Shown one piece after another: positions 1 through 7,799 of a stretch of 13,126 nucleotides of DNA. This DNA is from Planctomycetia bacterium. GTDB taxonomy: Bacteria > Planctomycetota > Phycisphaerae > Phycisphaerales > SM1A02. The DNA lies in the NCBI GenBank assembly GCA_005799205.1, contig SYHM01000049.1, positions 1 through 13,126 of the forward strand. Reading direction: 5' to 3'. Numbering within the stretch: position 1 is the first letter of the stretch; every line of letters starts with the position of its first letter. Below the pieces are notes generated by a model. That model did no database searches. It had not been told where the DNA came from and saw only the letters and a program-made list of their open reading frames with translations. The position numbers were made by a program, and so were the translations under genes.

Positions 1-416
1 CCGCGCGGTCGGCGGATGAGATCGAGGCAGATATCTGGCAGCCCGATCTCAGCGAAGGTCATCAGGCGATTGGGAATCTGCCGCATGACCACCGCGACGG
101 CCCCTCGTTGCTTGAAAATCGAACAGCGAAAACGCGCAGCAGTTCCGAATGCAATGCCGAAGTCAGATCCTCCATGCTCTTGCAAGTCCTGTTGGTTCTT
201 TTCAGGGGCAATCTGCTTCATGAGCGACATCGTGTCCTCTGCCGTCAGCACCTTTGTCGCGAGTGACCGCAACCGGCCATTCAATCGCAGCGTCGGAGGA
301 CGCCCCACCGTAACGTGCAAGTCGGAGGCGCCCTGCCTGACCACCGTGTCGAGCAGACGATCCATCTGCATTGAACTCGCTTCAACTCGCTGACTTGGGG
401 TTTCGGCGCCTGACAT
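1..416 (-). CDS. pilT: Twitching motility ATPase PilT, N-terminal part (runs off the window start)
   Basis: PilT is the hexameric cytoplasmic ATPase that powers retraction of type IV pili. Only the first 138 codons are here, read on the complement from ATG at 416-414. The visible part is the PAS-like N-terminal domain. Diagnostic stretches are QGASDLHVTVGRPPTLRLNG (residues 28-47), GGSDFGIAF (82-90), RFRCSIFKQRG (95-105), and RQIPNRLMTF...GLP (112-127), all typical of PilT. The Walker A and B motifs lie outside the window, so catalytic competence cannot be judged. An AAAGGA ribosome site lies about 10 bases before the ATG. A second possible start is the Met at residue 16 or 18, nearer the usual PilT start, but the upstream ATG has the ribosome site. 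The gene follows pilB after 53 bases on the same strand, so the two are probably cotranscribed. The family call is very secure. Confidence 0.93.
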   Translation of the reverse strand, partial: MSGAETPSQRVEASSMQMDRLLDTVVRQGASDLHVTVGRPPTLRLNGRLRSLATKVLTAEDTMSLMKQIAPEKNQQDLQEHGGSDFGIAFGTAARFRCSIFKQRGAVAVVMRQIPNRLMTFAEIGLPDICLDLIRRPR

Positions 417-469
417 TGAGAACAGTCCTTTCGTCGTTCCGTTCGTTGGTGTGGTTCACAACGAACCGA

Positions 470-2230
470 TCACGCCACGATATCTGCCTGTGCAAACGTT
501 GCAACCTCTTGAGCGGTGGTCATGCCATTCAGCACCTTGAGTTTTCCATCGCCAAGCAACGTGCGCATCCCAGCCCGAACTGCCGCACCTCGCAACTTCG
601 AGACTGTCGAACGCTGGAAGGCAAGGTCGCGAATCTCGCTATTCATCACCATCATCTCGTAGACCCCGCGCCGTCCACGGAACCCAAGATTGTCGCACTT
701 GGCGCATCCCACGGGCTTCATGATCGTGCTCCCAGCGATCTCAGCAGCGGTGATCCCCGCGACTCGCATCCAATGCGGATCAGGCGTCTCATCGCGCACC
801 TTGCACTCCGGACACAAGATTCTTGTCAGTCGCTGCGCGAGAACCGCTTGGATGGAGCTCGCCACCAGAAAGGGCTTCACGCCCATGTCGATCAAACGGG
901 TGATGGCGCTCGGCGCGTCGTTCGTGTGAAGGGTCGAAAACACCAAGTGACCTGTCAGCGCGGCCTGGATCGCAATATCCGCAACTTCTCGATCTCGAAT
1001 CTCACCGACGAGAATGATGTTCGGAGCTTGACGCAACATCGACTTCAAGATGATGGGAAAAGTCAGGCCGATCTTTTCGCGCACCTGCACCTGATTGATG
1101 CCTTCGAATGAAAACTCGACTGGGTCTTCAGCCGTAATGATCTTTCGATCAGGCCGGTTGAGGTCGTTGAGCGCCGAGTACAGCGTCGTTGTCTTGCCCG
1201 ATCCAGTTGGGCCAGTGACGAGAAAGATGCCGTTGGGCCTGCGAATGATCTTGTTGAACGTATCAAGCGTGTCCTGCTGCAAACCGAGGTTCAGCAATCC
1301 AATTCGCGCGGATTCTGGGCGAAGGATACGAAGCACGATGCTCTCTCCCCAATAGGCTGGGCAGGCACTCACACGAAAGTCAATTGGGGAACCGTCGACT
1401 GGATACTTGATGCGGCCGTCCTGCGGAATTCGACGCTCAGCGATGTTCACCCCGGCCATCAGCTTGATCTTTGCAAGGATCGAACTCTGCAGTTTCTTTG
1501 GGATCTGCTCCATCTCCTTGCACGCCCCGTCAATGCGGTAGCGCACCCGCACGAACTCCTTCATCGGCTCGACATGAATATCGCTCGCGCGCCGCTGCAC
1601 CGCGTCGATGATCATTCGGTCCACCAGCTTCGTCGCTGCACCGACCTCGAGCGCGGTTGCCTTGGTGCCGTCACTGTCGAGGGACGCCGTCGCACGATCA
1701 AGCGAAGCATCTTGGGATGTGTCGCGGCTTCGGTCGGTTGAGACATTCACCGATGCCGTCATGATGCTCTTGCGATTGAGCAGACTCCCCTCGTCCTTGT
1801 CCCCTTCGACAAAGCGCCGGATCTGGCCGCGCGAAGCAATCAGCGTCACAAACTGGCAGCCGAGGCGAAACTGCAGAGCCGAGAGCGCATCGAGATCCAT
1901 CGGATCGTGCACAAGAATCTTCATCGTGTTTCCCGTCTTTTGGTCGACGGGAAGAATCAGGTATTTCTTGATGATGTCTTCGGCCAGCAGCTTTCGGTTG
2001 ATTCGATTTGAACCCTCAAGCCGGTCTAGGTTCACGAACTCCATCCCGAATTGCCGCCCAAGCGCACGGGCAACATCTTCTTCGCTGCACACACCCATCT
2101 CGACAAGCACATCACCTGTTCGCTTGCGAGAACTCTTGGCGGTTGCAACGGCCTGCTCGACCTGCTCTGGCTTCGCCACGCCAGCTTCGACGAGCAGTTC
2201 ACCAATTTTCTTGCGTTCCTTACGAGCCAC
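470..2230 (-). CDS. pilB: Type IV pilus assembly ATPase PilB (GspE/PilB family)
   Basis: This is a 586-residue secretion ATPase that drives pilus extension from the cytoplasmic face of the inner membrane. Residues 1-150 form a MshEN/GspE_N-type N-terminal domain (GELLVEAGVAKPEQVEQAV...GDVLVEMGV). A Ser/Thr/Asp-rich linker follows at about 150-195, then the ATPase core. In the core, ASDIHVEP is at 215-222, Walker A GPTGSGKTT at 340-348, the aspartate box ITAEDPVE at 365-372, Walker B IILVGEIRD at 405-413 and the His box TGHLVFSTLHTND at 426-438. Two Cys pairs (C473/C476 and C509/C512) form the zinc-binding element of PilB and GspE. Translation starts at GTG with GGAG seven bases upstream. The family cannot always separate GspE from PilB, but pilT directly downstream favours PilB. 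In front of Walker B the usual RQDPD reads RQAPN (400-404), the only unusual motif seen. Confidence 0.93.
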   Translation of the reverse strand: MARKERKKIGELLVEAGVAKPEQVEQAVATAKSSRKRTGDVLVEMGVCSEEDVARALGRQFGMEFVNLDRLEGSNRINRKLLAEDIIKKYLILPVDQKTGNTMKILVHDPMDLDALSALQFRLGCQFVTLIASRGQIRRFVEGDKDEGSLLNRKSIMTASVNVSTDRSRDTSQDASLDRATASLDSDGTKATALEVGAATKLVDRMIIDAVQRRASDIHVEPMKEFVRVRYRIDGACKEMEQIPKKLQSSILAKIKLMAGVNIAERRIPQDGRIKYPVDGSPIDFRVSACPAYWGESIVLRILRPESARIGLLNLGLQQDTLDTFNKIIRRPNGIFLVTGPTGSGKTTTLYSALNDLNRPDRKIITAEDPVEFSFEGINQVQVREKIGLTFPIILKSMLRQAPNIILVGEIRDREVADIAIQAALTGHLVFSTLHTNDAPSAITRLIDMGVKPFLVASSIQAVLAQRLTRILCPECKVRDETPDPHWMRVAGITAAEIAGSTIMKPVGCAKCDNLGFRGRRGVYEMMVMNSEIRDLAFQRSTVSKLRGAAVRAGMRTLLGDGKLKVLNGMTTAQEVATFAQADIVA

Positions 2231-2268
2231 TCGCTACTCCGTTGGATGGTCAATACTGAAGAGGCGAA

Positions 2269-2277
2269 ATAGTAGCA
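2269..2277 (-). promoter_or_regulatory. Candidate extended -10 promoter for pilB-pilT
   Basis: On the complement the sequence reads TGCTACTAT, an extended -10 (TGn followed by TACTAT, 5 of 6 to TATAAT). It lies about 40 bases before the pilB GTG, in the 140-base divergent spacer with gnd. No convincing -35 hexamer lies 16-18 bases upstream. The same box, followed by TTCG, also occurs before gnd and rpoB. Confidence 0.4.
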
Positions 2278-2313
2278 CGGCGATGCCGCCACTCGCCGCA
2301 CGCACATCTCATC

Positions 2314-2322
2314 TGCTAGTGT
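2314..2322 (+). promoter_or_regulatory. Candidate extended -10 promoter for gnd-zwf
   Basis: TGCTAGTGT (TGn plus TAGTGT) lies 48 bases before the gnd ATG, so a transcript would start near 2329 and leave a leader of about 40 bases. No TTGACA-like -35 is visible at the correct distance. The call rests on its position in the divergent spacer and on near identity to the boxes before pilB and rpoB. Confidence 0.35.
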
Positions 2323-2370
2323 TTCGGATCACCCACGCAAAGACCGCACCTCTAGGAAAGGCCTCACACC

Positions 2371-3393
2371 ATGCAACTCGCGATGATTGGACTTGGACGA
2401 ATGGGAGCGAATATGACGATTCGACTCCTCAAGGCAGGGCATCAAGTTGTGGTCTTCGACCGAAACAAGGATGCAGTGGCGGAACTAGCGACTCATGGGG
2501 CAATTCCCGCGTCGAGCCTTGCGCATCTCGCAGCGCAATTGACGGCCCCCCGCAATGTGTGGCTGATGATTCCCGCGGCATTCGTGGATGGCACGATTGG
2601 CGAGCTGACCCCCCTCCTTTCGCGGGACGACACGATCATTGACGGGGGCAACAGCTATTACAAGGACGATCTGCGTCGGGCAAAGACGCTCGGAGCGCTC
2701 GGCATGCACTATGTCGACTGCGGTACTTCCGGCGGAGTGTGGGGGCTAGAGCGTGGGTATTCCCTCATGATCGGAGGAGACGCAAAGGCCGTGCAGCGGC
2801 TCGATCCGATTTTTAGGTCGCTCGCCCCAGGAGTTGCAGCGGCGCCAACCACGCCAGGCCGCACGTCGACGAGCACCGCCGATCAGGGCTATCTGCACTG
2901 CGGACCCTCTGGCGCTGGGCATTTCGTCAAGATGGTTCACAACGGCATTGAGTACGGCATGATGGCTTCGTACGCAGAGGGCCTCAATGTGTTGCGACAT
3001 GCCAATGCCGGAGCGCATGCCCGCGTCATCGACGCTGAGACAACGCCGCTGCGCGATCCGTCAGAGTTCATGTATGAGTTCAATCTCGCAGAGGTCACCG
3101 AAGTCTGGCGTCGCGGCAGTGTCGTTGCTTCGTGGCTTCTTGACCTCACTGCGCAAGCATTCGCGTCGGACAAGGAACTCGACACCTACGCTGGGCGTGT
3201 CTCTGATTCAGGCGAGGGCCGCTGGACGGTGCTCGCTGCAATCGAAGAGGGAGTGCCAGTCCATGTGCTGAGTGCAGCACTCATGGATCGCTTCGAGAGT
3301 CGAGGGCAGGCTGAGTTTGCGAACAAAGTTCTCTCGGCAATGCGTATGGGCTTCGGCGGCCACCTCGAAAAGTCTGCCGAGCACAAGGGATAA
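2371..3393 (+). CDS. gnd: 6-phosphogluconate dehydrogenase (decarboxylating), short GntZ/YqeC type
   Basis: The enzyme oxidises and decarboxylates 6-phosphogluconate to ribulose-5-phosphate with reduction of a nicotinamide cofactor, in the cytoplasm. The 340 residues fit the short subfamily; the classical enzyme has about 470. The N-terminal Rossmann motif is GLGRMG (7-12). Substrate and catalytic motifs are GGNSYY (92-97), CGTSGGVWGLERG (117-129) and GHFVKMVHNGIEYGMM (183-198), with Lys187 and Glu194 as the expected catalytic pair. The second Rossmann strand ends in an acidic residue (VVVFD, Asp30), which favours NAD over NADP; this is inference. An AGGAAAGG ribosome site sits 9 bases before the ATG. 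zwf follows after 32 bases, so the two oxidative pentose phosphate dehydrogenases appear to be cotranscribed. Confidence 0.93.
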   Translation: MQLAMIGLGRMGANMTIRLLKAGHQVVVFDRNKDAVAELATHGAIPASSLAHLAAQLTAPRNVWLMIPAAFVDGTIGELTPLLSRDDTIIDGGNSYYKDDLRRAKTLGALGMHYVDCGTSGGVWGLERGYSLMIGGDAKAVQRLDPIFRSLAPGVAAAPTTPGRTSTSTADQGYLHCGPSGAGHFVKMVHNGIEYGMMASYAEGLNVLRHANAGAHARVIDAETTPLRDPSEFMYEFNLAEVTEVWRRGSVVASWLLDLTAQAFASDKELDTYAGRVSDSGEGRWTVLAAIEEGVPVHVLSAALMDRFESRGQAEFANKVLSAMRMGFGGHLEKSAEHKG

Positions 3394-3425
3394 CGCACCC
3401 GCGCCACCTCCGAGGAACACTCACG

Positions 3426-4814
3426 ATGGCAATCCACACTCCCGCCGACGCGATGGTCTTTTTTGGCGCGACCGGCGACCTGGCACACAAGAAGACCTTC
3501 GCAGCACTCCAAGCGCTCGTCCGCCGCGGAGTCTTAACCGTGCCGATCATCGCTGTCGCCAAGAGTGGCATGACGCTCGACCAGCTGAAGTCTCGTGCAC
3601 GCGATGGAATCGAACGCTATGGCGGCGGTATCGACGAGGCCGCGTTCGCAACCATGTGCGGCCTGCTGCGCTATGTCGACGGCGACTACGCCGACCCACA
3701 GACTTTCGCTGCGGTCCGAAGCGAACTCGGTGCGAGTCAAAGGCCACTCCACTACCTCGCAATTCCGCCTGCGCTGTTCGGTCCAGTTTCGTCACATCTT
3801 GGCTCGTCGGGATGCGCCAAGGGAGCGCGCGTCGTCGTTGAAAAGCCGTTCGGGCGCGATCGAACGAGTGCAACGCAGTTGAACGCACTCCTTCATGCAG
3901 TGTTTGATGAGACTTCGATTTTTCGCATTGACCACTATCTCGGCAAAGAGGCAGTGCAGAACACCCTGTACTTTCGCTTTGCGAACAGCATTCTGGAACC
4001 CCTGTGGAATCGCACCCATGTGCGTCAGATTCAGATCACCATGGCCGAATCGTTTGGCGTCGAAGGGCGAGGGGCGTTTTACGACGGCACAGGGACCCTT
4101 CGCGACGTGATCCAGAATCACCTGATGCAGGTACTCGGATTCCTCTGCATGGAGGCTCCCAATTGGGATGACACTGAGCGCACTCGCGATGAACAGGTCA
4201 AGTTGTTTCGCGCGATCCGCAGCTTGCAACCGACTGACATCGTGCGCGGACAGTTTCGCGGATACCTGCAAGAACCCGGGGTCCACAGCGCATCGACAAC
4301 CGAAACCTATGCCGCCGTCCGATTGCAGATCGACAATTGGAGGTGGAGTGGAGTTCCCATCTACCTCCGCGCAGGCAAGCATCTTCCGGTCACTGCCACC
4401 GAAGTGCGAGTCGAGTTTCACCGCCCCCCACCGGTGGTCTTTCACGAGCCGCTCCCTCCGAGCCACAACTTTCTGCGATTTCAGATCAATCCGCGCATCG
4501 AGATTGGAATCAACGCCCAAGTCAAAGTTGACGGTGAGCGCATGATCGGCGAGCAGGTTGAGTTACTCGCGATCGATCAGCAGTCCGATGAAATGACGCC
4601 ATACGAGCGACTGCTTGGTGACGCGCTGCGCGGCGATGGCACACTCTTCGCGCGGCAAGACAGTGTTGACGAGTGCTGGCGAATCGTCGATGGAGTGCTT
4701 GGCTCAACCGTTCCGGCATACCCCTATTCGCCAGGCGCGTGGGGTCCTGAAGCAGGCAACGATTGGCTCCTCCCACCGGGAGGCTGGCACTCGCCCCAAG
4801 TCGCCTCGACGTGA
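3426..4814 (+). CDS. zwf: Glucose-6-phosphate 1-dehydrogenase
   Basis: This enzyme oxidises glucose-6-phosphate to 6-phosphogluconolactone, the entry step of the oxidative pentose phosphate pathway. It has 462 residues, a little shorter than the roughly 490 of enteric enzymes. The cofactor motif is GATGDLAHKK (14-23), variant of the usual GASGDLAxRKL but known in a subset of bacterial enzymes. Other motifs are EKPFG (139-143), the substrate signature RIDHYLGKE (167-175, with His170 and Lys174), and RDVIQNHLMQ (226-235), whose His232 fits the catalytic base. The start is preceded by GAGGAAC. It is the second gene after gnd. No gene for 6-phosphogluconolactonase is in the window. The stop lies only 27 bases from the end of the convergent RDD gene, and no hairpin-plus-T-tract terminator is visible between them. 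Confidence 0.95.
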   Translation: MAIHTPADAMVFFGATGDLAHKKTFAALQALVRRGVLTVPIIAVAKSGMTLDQLKSRARDGIERYGGGIDEAAFATMCGLLRYVDGDYADPQTFAAVRSELGASQRPLHYLAIPPALFGPVSSHLGSSGCAKGARVVVEKPFGRDRTSATQLNALLHAVFDETSIFRIDHYLGKEAVQNTLYFRFANSILEPLWNRTHVRQIQITMAESFGVEGRGAFYDGTGTLRDVIQNHLMQVLGFLCMEAPNWDDTERTRDEQVKLFRAIRSLQPTDIVRGQFRGYLQEPGVHSASTTETYAAVRLQIDNWRWSGVPIYLRAGKHLPVTATEVRVEFHRPPPVVFHEPLPPSHNFLRFQINPRIEIGINAQVKVDGERMIGEQVELLAIDQQSDEMTPYERLLGDALRGDGTLFARQDSVDECWRIVDGVLGSTVPAYPYSPGAWGPEAGNDWLLPPGGWHSPQVAST

Positions 4815-4841
4815 TGGGTGCAACGGTGCGACTGCTCTGAA

Positions 4842-6314
4842 CTAACCAGATCTCCTCGCAACGATCGTCTTCGTGAGCGTCTCGGGCAATCCCTGATGCG
4901 TCGGATGAACGAATGCAAGAAACCCAAGCGCGGGAGCAAAGAGCACGACCATCTTGAAGAGAGCGCGCGCCGCCGCACGCCCCGCACCAGCCCGTCGATC
5001 ATTCGTGCCATCCGGCGCGAGCACAACGCGTCCGCCGACAATGAACTTTCCAGGAGTCGCACGGAGTGTGATCTCAAAGAGCAAGCACCACACTCCAGTC
5101 ACTCCCAACATGATCGATGATGGGGTTGCCCGCGCGAGGTCTGGAGTCCACGAGGGCATCGCGAGCAACTCCTCGAGATGCGCGCCCGTCACGGCGAGCG
5201 CGACGATTGCGCCAGGAATGAGGTCGATCCCGAGGGCGACCACTCTGCGCGCGGGAGGTAGCGCCACCCATGGTGCCGGGAGCCGCTCTGGCGCATTGAG
5301 TGGAGGGTGCAGGATAAACCCCGCAAGCAGCATTCCGATGGTGAGCGCTCCGAGCAGGGGCAGGTGAATCCACTCTCCTGTTTCACTCGGCTGTGCAACC
5401 AGTGGATGAGCCTCGGCAATTGACCCCGTCAGTGGATCGATGTGCGCCAGACTCACCCCACCACTCGAGTCTGCGCTGACAAGTTGAAACCCCTCGTCGA
5501 GCCCCACGACGCTCCACAAGTCTTCTGACGAAGGAACGACCGCTAGCCGCCGCGGACCAGTTGGCGTGAGGTACTGCACGACGAACTCTGTGGGACTCTC
5601 CCGCGACAATGTTGCGGGACGCGCGCTTCCTGTGATGAAGAGCGTGAACCCGATTCCTGCGCCAGGCCAGGCGCTCCGTTCCCACGCCGACGCATCCCCT
5701 GGATTGCGCGGCACGAAGGACACAAGGTCCTCCCCATCGACACGCAAGAGCGCGCACTGCGAACGGTCTGCTCGGGGCCACGCGACCAACGCCGCAGACG
5801 ATCCGACCTCGCTGCTAAGCCTCTCAACGGCCCACCCAGTCGGCGTTGAGTGGAGCAATTCGAGTGCTGGCGCAGCGACCAATGCGCACGGACCGTCACC
5901 CTCTGGAGCAACGCCACTCAACACCGTTCCCGGCGGGATACTTGGAAGCACATCGAGCCTGCCAGTTGGTGTGTAGAAAAACGATCCAGTTGCTGGATTC
6001 CGCTCGGTCGAAAGCGAATACACCGGCGTAGCCGCCGAGGGGTCAGCTGGATCGGTCGCAATCCAGAGGCGATTCGCGCGCGCGGCAAGCGCCGTTGGAA
6101 GCACCGGAAGCTTCGTCACTTCGCGAACGAACCATCCACCCATCGCTGGAGAGTGGTGGAGAATCGTGCATCCCCCGCTCGTAGGCAATGCGATCCACAG
6201 ATGCGAACCCGAGCTGACAGCGCGCAATGTCGGCGCGTGCTCATCCGCCCGCAGCCCGAGTGCACTGCTGTTCAAGACGACCAGACCGACCCACACTGCG
6301 CGCGCCAACATCAT
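4842..6314 (-). CDS. Exported protein with periplasmic domain and C-terminal RDD membrane domain, function unknown
   Basis: The protein has 490 residues. A signal peptide is likely at 1-23 (hydrophobic ARAVWVGLVVLNSSALGLRA, cleavage before DEH). Residues 24-312 look extracytoplasmic and strand-rich, with recurrent short strands such as LWIALPTSGG (39-48) and LWIATDP (83-89) that could be beta-propeller-like; that is inference. A membrane span follows at about 316-336. An RDD-like domain fills about 355-488: ARRVVALGIDLIPG (355-368), then TPGKFIVGGRVV (420-431), RALFKMVV (450-457) and ETLTKTIVARR (478-488). RDD domains are named for Arg and Asp residues; some members are linked to transport or ion exchange, but no function can be assigned here. 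The ATG overlaps the stop of the lipoprotein gene in ATGA, and GAGGAC lies about 11 bases upstream, so translation is probably coupled. ATG codons occur in tandem at the start. Confidence 0.8.
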   Translation of the reverse strand: MMLARAVWVGLVVLNSSALGLRADEHAPTLRAVSSGSHLWIALPTSGGCTILHHSPAMGGWFVREVTKLPVLPTALAARANRLWIATDPADPSAATPVYSLSTERNPATGSFFYTPTGRLDVLPSIPPGTVLSGVAPEGDGPCALVAAPALELLHSTPTGWAVERLSSEVGSSAALVAWPRADRSQCALLRVDGEDLVSFVPRNPGDASAWERSAWPGAGIGFTLFITGSARPATLSRESPTEFVVQYLTPTGPRRLAVVPSSEDLWSVVGLDEGFQLVSADSSGGVSLAHIDPLTGSIAEAHPLVAQPSETGEWIHLPLLGALTIGMLLAGFILHPPLNAPERLPAPWVALPPARRVVALGIDLIPGAIVALAVTGAHLEELLAMPSWTPDLARATPSSIMLGVTGVWCLLFEITLRATPGKFIVGGRVVLAPDGTNDRRAGAGRAAARALFKMVVLFAPALGFLAFVHPTHQGLPETLTKTIVARRSG

Positions 6315-7240
6315 TTGCGCTCGTCCTCAACGAGTTCGGGACGCAGCGCAGCCTGCACATCGGTCCAATTGAAGAGTTGCGGTCGAATTCGATCTGCTCC
6401 ATACGAGGGGACTTCAGCGGCGAGCGTGCACACACCATCGGCGCGCTGATCAATCGAACTTCGTCCCCCAGTCCACACAGAGATCGTGATCCGAGTTGCG
6501 ACGAGAGGTTGCGTCGTCTCTGCCGCTCGCCGCGCCAGCGGTTCGCCGCGCACCCACTCAAATCCCTCAAGAACGCATTCGGCAATGACCCGATGATCGG
6601 CATCAAACCAGGTGCATCCGACTGGCAGCAAACTCTCGCCGCGCGCAAGGATCTCGCGTGATTGCAGCGCAATCACCCAACCCCCTCTCACTGCATCCCA
6701 CGAGATCGATCGGATGTCGTGTGCTTCAACCGGGCAGAGAGCAAGCGTCTCAAGCAATCTCGTGGGATCGAGCAGACGGCTCAGCCCTTGCGCATCGTCG
6801 GACGCGCGCTCGCGGCCAGTGCCTGCATTCAACACCCATGGCCGAAGGAGCGCCCGCGATGGACGTTCGCGTGGATAGACGATCCACCACTGCCCATCTC
6901 CCCCCCCGACCCACAAAATCTTCTCGCCAATCTTGCTGATGCGAACACTGATCGATGCGGGCGGCTTCACAAGGAGGTCAAAATCTCCATCGTCGAAGTG
7001 CGAGCCGGAGTCGTCACGCCAGCGAATCTCTGCATGGCCGCGGAGTGCAAGTGACGCCAGTCCTGCAATTCGCTCGCTCTGCGCCTTCGTGAACTCCTCT
7101 GCGGTAGGCGCTGCGCTCTGTGGCGGCGCGAGGTGAAGCGGAGCGGGAGTGCACCCCGCGGCAATGATCGCGGCGACAAGGCACGCTACCCCGCGCACGA
7201 TTGGCGCAACGATGCGCGCGGCTGACGGCACCAAGGTCAT
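6311..7240 (-). CDS. Predicted outer-membrane-directed lipoprotein, possibly LolA/LolB-like fold, function unknown
   Basis: This is a 309-residue protein with a lipoprotein signal. It has a hydrophobic segment at about 10-28, then the lipobox IAAGC with the lipidated Cys at residue 30. The +2 residue is Thr, not Asp, which by the enterobacterial rule would direct it to the outer membrane. The mature part starts with a Pro/Ala-rich linker and a segment LRGHAEIRWRDDSGSHFDDGDFDLLVKPP (67-95, quoted across several strands). VSIRISKIGEK-like and ILWVGGGDGQWWIVYPRE (108-125) stretches follow. This alternation resembles the half-barrel of LolA/LolB-type lipoprotein handling proteins, but no sequence signature proves it. 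The start lies within ATGA overlapping the upstream gene, and its stop overlaps the RDD gene in the same way. The ribosome site is weak (GGAC), in line with coupled translation. Gene call strong, function unknown. Confidence 0.8.
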   Translation of the reverse strand: MTLVPSAARIVAPIVRGVACLVAAIIAAGCTPAPLHLAPPQSAAPTAEEFTKAQSERIAGLASLALRGHAEIRWRDDSGSHFDDGDFDLLVKPPASISVRISKIGEKILWVGGGDGQWWIVYPRERPSRALLRPWVLNAGTGRERASDDAQGLSRLLDPTRLLETLALCPVEAHDIRSISWDAVRGGWVIALQSREILARGESLLPVGCTWFDADHRVIAECVLEGFEWVRGEPLARRAAETTQPLVATRITISVWTGGRSSIDQRADGVCTLAAEVPSYGADRIRPQLFNWTDVQAALRPELVEDERK

Positions 7241-7767
7241 GCGTCCGCGCGAATCACTTCACCAAGTTGATCGGCAAGTTCTCGCATCTCGTCAGCCCGC
7301 ACACCTGGGTTCGCAATTCGGATCGGCAGCGACTCGGCGTCCGACCCGCGTGGGCGAAAAGCCCAGTACTCGACTCCGTCCTCGTGAACGATCCCATCCA
7401 GTCGAATCACCTTCCTGCGCAGCAGGACGAGTGCGAGGATCCAACGGAACCCCCGACGTCGGGCGTCCGTTTCATCAGCCATTCGTTGCACCATCTCGAG
7501 AAGCGTTTCATCATCGACGAAGGTCTGCTTGCGATCTCCTGGTGCGGGAGCGAACGAGCGCCAGAAACAAATGAGCGCCTCCGGGCGAGCGCCCCGATCC
7601 CATTGCACGGCCGAGTAGTCGACACGTCGAACAATCGGTTGACCCGCTTCGTCGACCGCGTCAACGAGCGCTGCGACGAACTCCTGTGATGTCTGAATGA
7701 CTTCCTGTGTCGCAGCACACACCCCGGAGAATCGACCAAGCTCATATGTTCCAGCAGTCACGGCCAT
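7237..7767 (-). CDS. Conserved hypothetical protein with N-terminal CAAT motif (176 aa)
   Basis: I recognise a family-like pattern but no established function. The protein has no signal peptide or membrane segment and is probably cytoplasmic. It opens with a small strand-rich module (GVCAATQEVIQTSQEFVAALV, from residue 15) that resembles a one-Cys remnant of a zinc-ribbon knuckle. Then come DYSAVQWDRG (50-59), ICFWRSFAP (66-74), FVDDETLLEMVQRMAD (83-98) and the basic helix RRRGFRWILALVLLRRKVIRLDG (103-125). I associate proteins with CAAT, FWRS and VDDE blocks with Planctomycetota; this is memory, not a search. AAGGA lies 7 bases before the ATG. It starts 32 bases after the tyrS stop on the same strand and overlaps the following lipoprotein gene by 4 bases. 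Confidence 0.75.
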   Translation of the reverse strand: MAVTAGTYELGRFSGVCAATQEVIQTSQEFVAALVDAVDEAGQPIVRRVDYSAVQWDRGARPEALICFWRSFAPAPGDRKQTFVDDETLLEMVQRMADETDARRRGFRWILALVLLRRKVIRLDGIVHEDGVEYWAFRPRGSDAESLPIRIANPGVRADEMRELADQLGEVIRADA

Positions 7768-7799
7768 GCGTCGTCCTTCAATCTGATCCTATCGACATC

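Noticed and set aside
371..1111. 246-codon open frame on the plus strand opposite pilB and the start of pilT
   Set aside because: It covers the conserved ATPase core of pilB in antisense and shows no family motif.
3792..4520. 242-codon open frame on the complement of zwf
   Set aside because: It lies wholly antisense to a gene with all G6PDH motifs, has no ribosome site that I can see and a composition expected of a shadow frame in GC-rich DNA.
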